A stretch of 22,050 nt of DNA from Haplomitrium mnioides (taxonomy: Eukaryota > Marchantiophyta > Haplomitriopsida > Calobryales): assembly GCA_049999725.1 (NCBI GenBank), contig JBNGIS010017168.1, positions 1-22,050 of the forward strand, in the 5' to 3' direction. A program made the translations under genes and the position numbers. Of this stretch, positions 19,843 to 22,050 are shown one piece after another (position 1 is the stretch's first letter; each line of letters starts with the position of its first letter). The notes beneath the pieces were generated by a model. That model was not told where the DNA came from and did no database searches. It was given only the letters and a program-made list of their open reading frames with translations.

Positions 19843-20086
19843 CTTGAAAAAAATAAAAAGAAAAACATTGAAAGGTTAAAACCATGCGCGCATGGACATC
19901 AAAGTCTAGGCGCGCAAGGGCATCGAAGTTCAGGCGCACAGGAACTTCGATGTCCAAGTACACAAACTTAGATGTCCATGCGCGCATGGACTTCCAAGTC
20001 CAATTGCGCTTGGACATAGACATAAATTTATGAAAAATTAAATGCAAAGACAAATGATAAATTAAAGATCAAAAAAAAGGAATTAC
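19843..20086 (-). other. Gene X copy 2 intron, holding a palindromic minisatellite
   Basis: The donor TTTTG/GTAATT is read from 20086 and the acceptor CAAG ends at 19843. Between them, about 19880..20020, lie six units of the 24-bp array. Two units carry the unbroken ATGCGCGCAT centre (19883 and 19978). This places the palindromic array in a second X intron. Confidence 0.7.
19880..20020. repeat. 24-bp palindromic minisatellite, second X intron
   Basis: Six units carry the GTCCATGCGCGCATGGAC-type core with CATCAAA, CATCGAA, TTCGAT or TTCCAA-type spacers. The spacer set differs from that of the copy 1 array. Confidence 0.85.
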
Positions 20087-21540
20087 CAAAAGCTTCTCGA
20101 AACTCGAATAAACAGAAGACATCTTCGACTCTTCCGTGTGAAGAGGGTACTCCTCTCTAGCCTCTTCCCAAGAATCACAAAAAACCTCTGAACAAAAACT
20201 CTTCACCATTACCGCCAAAACCTTGTGTCTCTCCGCCTCTCAAGACATTTCATCCATTGAAAGCTCTCCGGCTTCCACCCGCTTCAAAATTGATATCCTT
20301 ACTTCATCTGGAAGACCTTGAAGAGACCTCCAAGGCATCCACTTCATGTCTTCCATCCTCAGGGATCCTTTGGCCTTAGGCTTCTGGCCTTTCACAAGGT
20401 TCTTCTCCCACATTGAAAAAATGCTCTGCTGCAACTCATAGAGCTCTCCACTTCTAAATGCCAGTTGAAACCAATTATCTTGAGAAGTCACGATCTTCTC
20501 GAGCGTGGACTTTGGTTTGATCTCCAAGGTTTCTAACACAAGCTCCCTTTGTAATTTTTGGGATGAAACCATCCCACTTTTGACAAAATGCTGATGCCAA
20601 TATTCGACCTTTTGAATTGAGGTCATCTCAAGCCTGTACCTCTGGTCGTAATTGTCATCTATTGGTGTCAAGCCCACGTAGACGTAACAATTGCAGAGCG
20701 ACAAGGCGGGATTCTTCGGTCCATATTTCATAATCAAAAGATGCCTTGCTGCAGCACTGTGATTGCCTCCAACAATCTCGTAGCGATACTTGTCAGGGTT
20801 CCAGATGTCGAACTCTGACTCATCCTTCAGACCACACCTTGGGTCTACAACAACAATGAAGAAAGAATGCGCGTATTTGTTCGTCAGCATTCTTTGCGCC
20901 AACAATTCCACAAAATCCTCGTTCAATCTCCGAATTTGGAATGGACCCCAGTTGTCCATTCTAGGCTTTGGCAAATTTAGGTTCTCGAGCCTTATTGTAA
21001 TGGTTTCCTCACAGACTCTGCACCGCTAGACTGCAGATTCCCTAATTTTGTTTTTATCTTCCTCAGAAACTGTCTGAGGATCAACTTGCTCTCTTTCTTG
21101 AAATGTCCGCAACCCCTTGTGGGATTGCCTCTTTGATCTGGAAGTAGGAGCTTGAACTATCGCGAGCTCCTTCTCCGACCCCTGCCCCGAGATGCTTGCT
21201 ATAGGAGAAAAGGGTGCTGACAAAGGTTGACTTTGCAGTAGATTCAGAAGGACTGGCTCATCCTCAACGATCGGTGCTGGTGTTGGTTTCTTTTTCTTCT
21301 ACAATGTTTTTTTTTCTTTTGAGCCTCGCTTGATTCCGGCTCCTTTCTCTTCTTCTGCAAAGAAGTCCCTGTTGCATATGCTAAAAATGTTGCCGCATTC
21401 GGATGCGGCACAAGTGATTGAATGTTGATGCCTTGCTTGGGCTTTAGAATTTTTAATTGAATAGCGAATTTGATGAAGTCTCTCTTGATTCGCTTTGCGT
21501 CATTATATGAATCGACGAAGTCCGCAAGAAACTGAGTGAA
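20087..21540 (-). pseudogene. Gene X copy 2, main exon: ParB/sulfiredoxin-fold-like domain protein
   Basis: The minus-strand exon starts TTCACTCAG at 21540 (FTQFLADFVDSYNDAKRIKRDF) and is in phase with the upstream exon. A Lys/Glu/Pro linker with basic clusters follows (about 21230..21330), then TSRSKRQSHKGLRTFQEREQ. The ParB-like segment spans about 21000..20700: DNWGPFQIRRLNEDFVELLAQRM, a hydrophobic strand SFFIVVVDPR, and GGNHSAAARHLLIMKYG, which matches the GG-N/E-H/R-x2-A signature of the ParB/Srx fold. ParB-like domains bind nucleotide or act as nucleases. After it comes a helical region ending LPDEVRISILKRVEAGELS, reminiscent of the ParB segment after the core. Breaks are a frameshift near 21300, TAG 21026..21028 (shared with copy 1) and TGA 20240..20242. 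Coding-like sequence continues after the TGA to the donor at 20087. Confidence 0.72.
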
Positions 21541-21816
21541 CTGAACAAGAAGAAAGAAAAACATTTAGCATTAGATAAAATAATGACCTGACATAAAGAA
21601 AAGCAAGAACTTAGAAAGAAATAGCTAGAATTTAACATTGAAGTCTTTGCGCGCATGGACTCTGAGGTCTATCCGCAAAGGGACTCTGAGGTCCATGCGC
21701 ACATGGACTCTGAGGTCCAAGCGCGCATGGACTCTGAAGTCCATGCGCGCATAAACATACTAAGAGCTAAAACTAAGTAATGAAAAATGAATAAGAAAAA
21801 ATATTTTGGAACTCAC
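21541..21816 (-). other. Gene X copy 2 intron (276 bp), holding a palindromic minisatellite
   Basis: The donor AAAA/GTGAGT (21816) and acceptor TTGTTCAG (ending 21541) match the same positions as in copy 1. The flanking exons keep phase 0 in both copies. Confidence 0.8.
21641..21752. repeat. 24-bp palindromic minisatellite in the X copy 2 intron
   Basis: About five units carry the ATGCGCGCAT-type core and a TCTGAG spacer. The array occupies the same intron as the longer copy 1 array (14976..15268), but with fewer units and a different dominant spacer. Confidence 0.88.
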
Positions 21817-22050
21817 TTTTCCATCTTCCCTCGACATCTGTAGATTTGCTGCAAACAAGTCTTTCTCTTTGTATTCTGAAAAGTCAAATTGCTTTCGATT
21901 TGCAGAATACAATGTTATTGAATCCTGGGCCTGCACAAGTAGCCCGATGTTTGCCTTCTTCCCTTCTCGGATCATAGTAATTTGGACTACTAGGCCCAAA
22001 TTAAAATTTTCACCTTCACTTGCAAAAAGGTAAAGATGATGATCCAGGTC
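21817..22050 (-). pseudogene. Gene X copy 2, upstream exon (runs off the window)
   Basis: The visible coding sequence on the minus strand includes LGLVVQITMIREGKKANIGL and DFSEYKEKDLFAANLQMSRED, and ends at the GTGAGT donor. It aligns residue by residue with the copy 1 exon (15326..15687) and has no stop inside the window. The domain is not recognised. Its 5' part lies beyond 22050. Confidence 0.7.

Noticed and set aside
19436-22050. Bacterial contamination, suggested by the ParB-like domain
   Set aside because: GT-AG introns with matching phase in two diverged copies, and retrotransposons inside one copy, place it in the eukaryotic genome.

Overview
This is eukaryotic DNA made almost entirely of mobile-element sequence, and I see no ordinary host gene. 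Three things argue for a nuclear plant genome, most plausibly a seed-free plant, though I cannot name the species. They are spliceosomal GT-AG introns, a Ty3/gypsy LTR retrotransposon with very long (~3.2 kb) LTRs, and heavy decay of coding regions by TAG/TGA stops. A 10-N run marks a scaffold gap.

The oldest layer is an AT-rich repeat that I call the X/Y unit. Gene X (minus strand) has several exons and encodes a ParB/sulfiredoxin-fold-like domain with a GGNHSAAA box. X occurs twice. Copy 1 is split over 15687..15326 and 3371..2578. Copy 2 runs 22050..19436 and continues past the window. Gene Y (plus strand, about 16148..18128) starts head-to-head with X copy 1. Its C-terminus resembles a DUF7869-type transposase-like domain (LQLDNTTRENKN, then GHTYNQID in a shifted frame). 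Both X copies and Y carry stops or frameshifts.

The X introns hold minisatellites built on an 18-bp perfect palindrome, GTCCATGCGCGCATGGAC, in a 24-bp period. The same core recurs with a 30-bp period inside the Y coding region and with a ~40-bp period at 19041..19390.

The younger layer is one LTR retrotransposon family inserted twice into X copy 1. One element (3493..14970, minus strand) lies in the intron minisatellite, flanked by the duplication CATGG/CATGA. Its internal region keeps gag with CCHC knuckles, protease, part of RT, and an integrase with a legible DD35E triad. The RT YxDD region and RNase H are missing. A second LTR (1..2577, plus orientation, truncated by the window edge) sits in the ParB-like exon. 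The two insertions therefore form a large inverted pair around 915 bp of X.

Read in order: 1-2577 inverted LTR; 2578-3492 X copy 1, 3' part; 3493-6643 3' LTR; 6644-11739 gag-pol remnant; 11740-14970 5' LTR; 14971-15687 rest of the X copy 1 intron and its upstream exon; 15688-16147 divergent spacer; 16148-18128 Y; 18129-19435 AT-rich spacer and degenerate array; 19436-22050 X copy 2.
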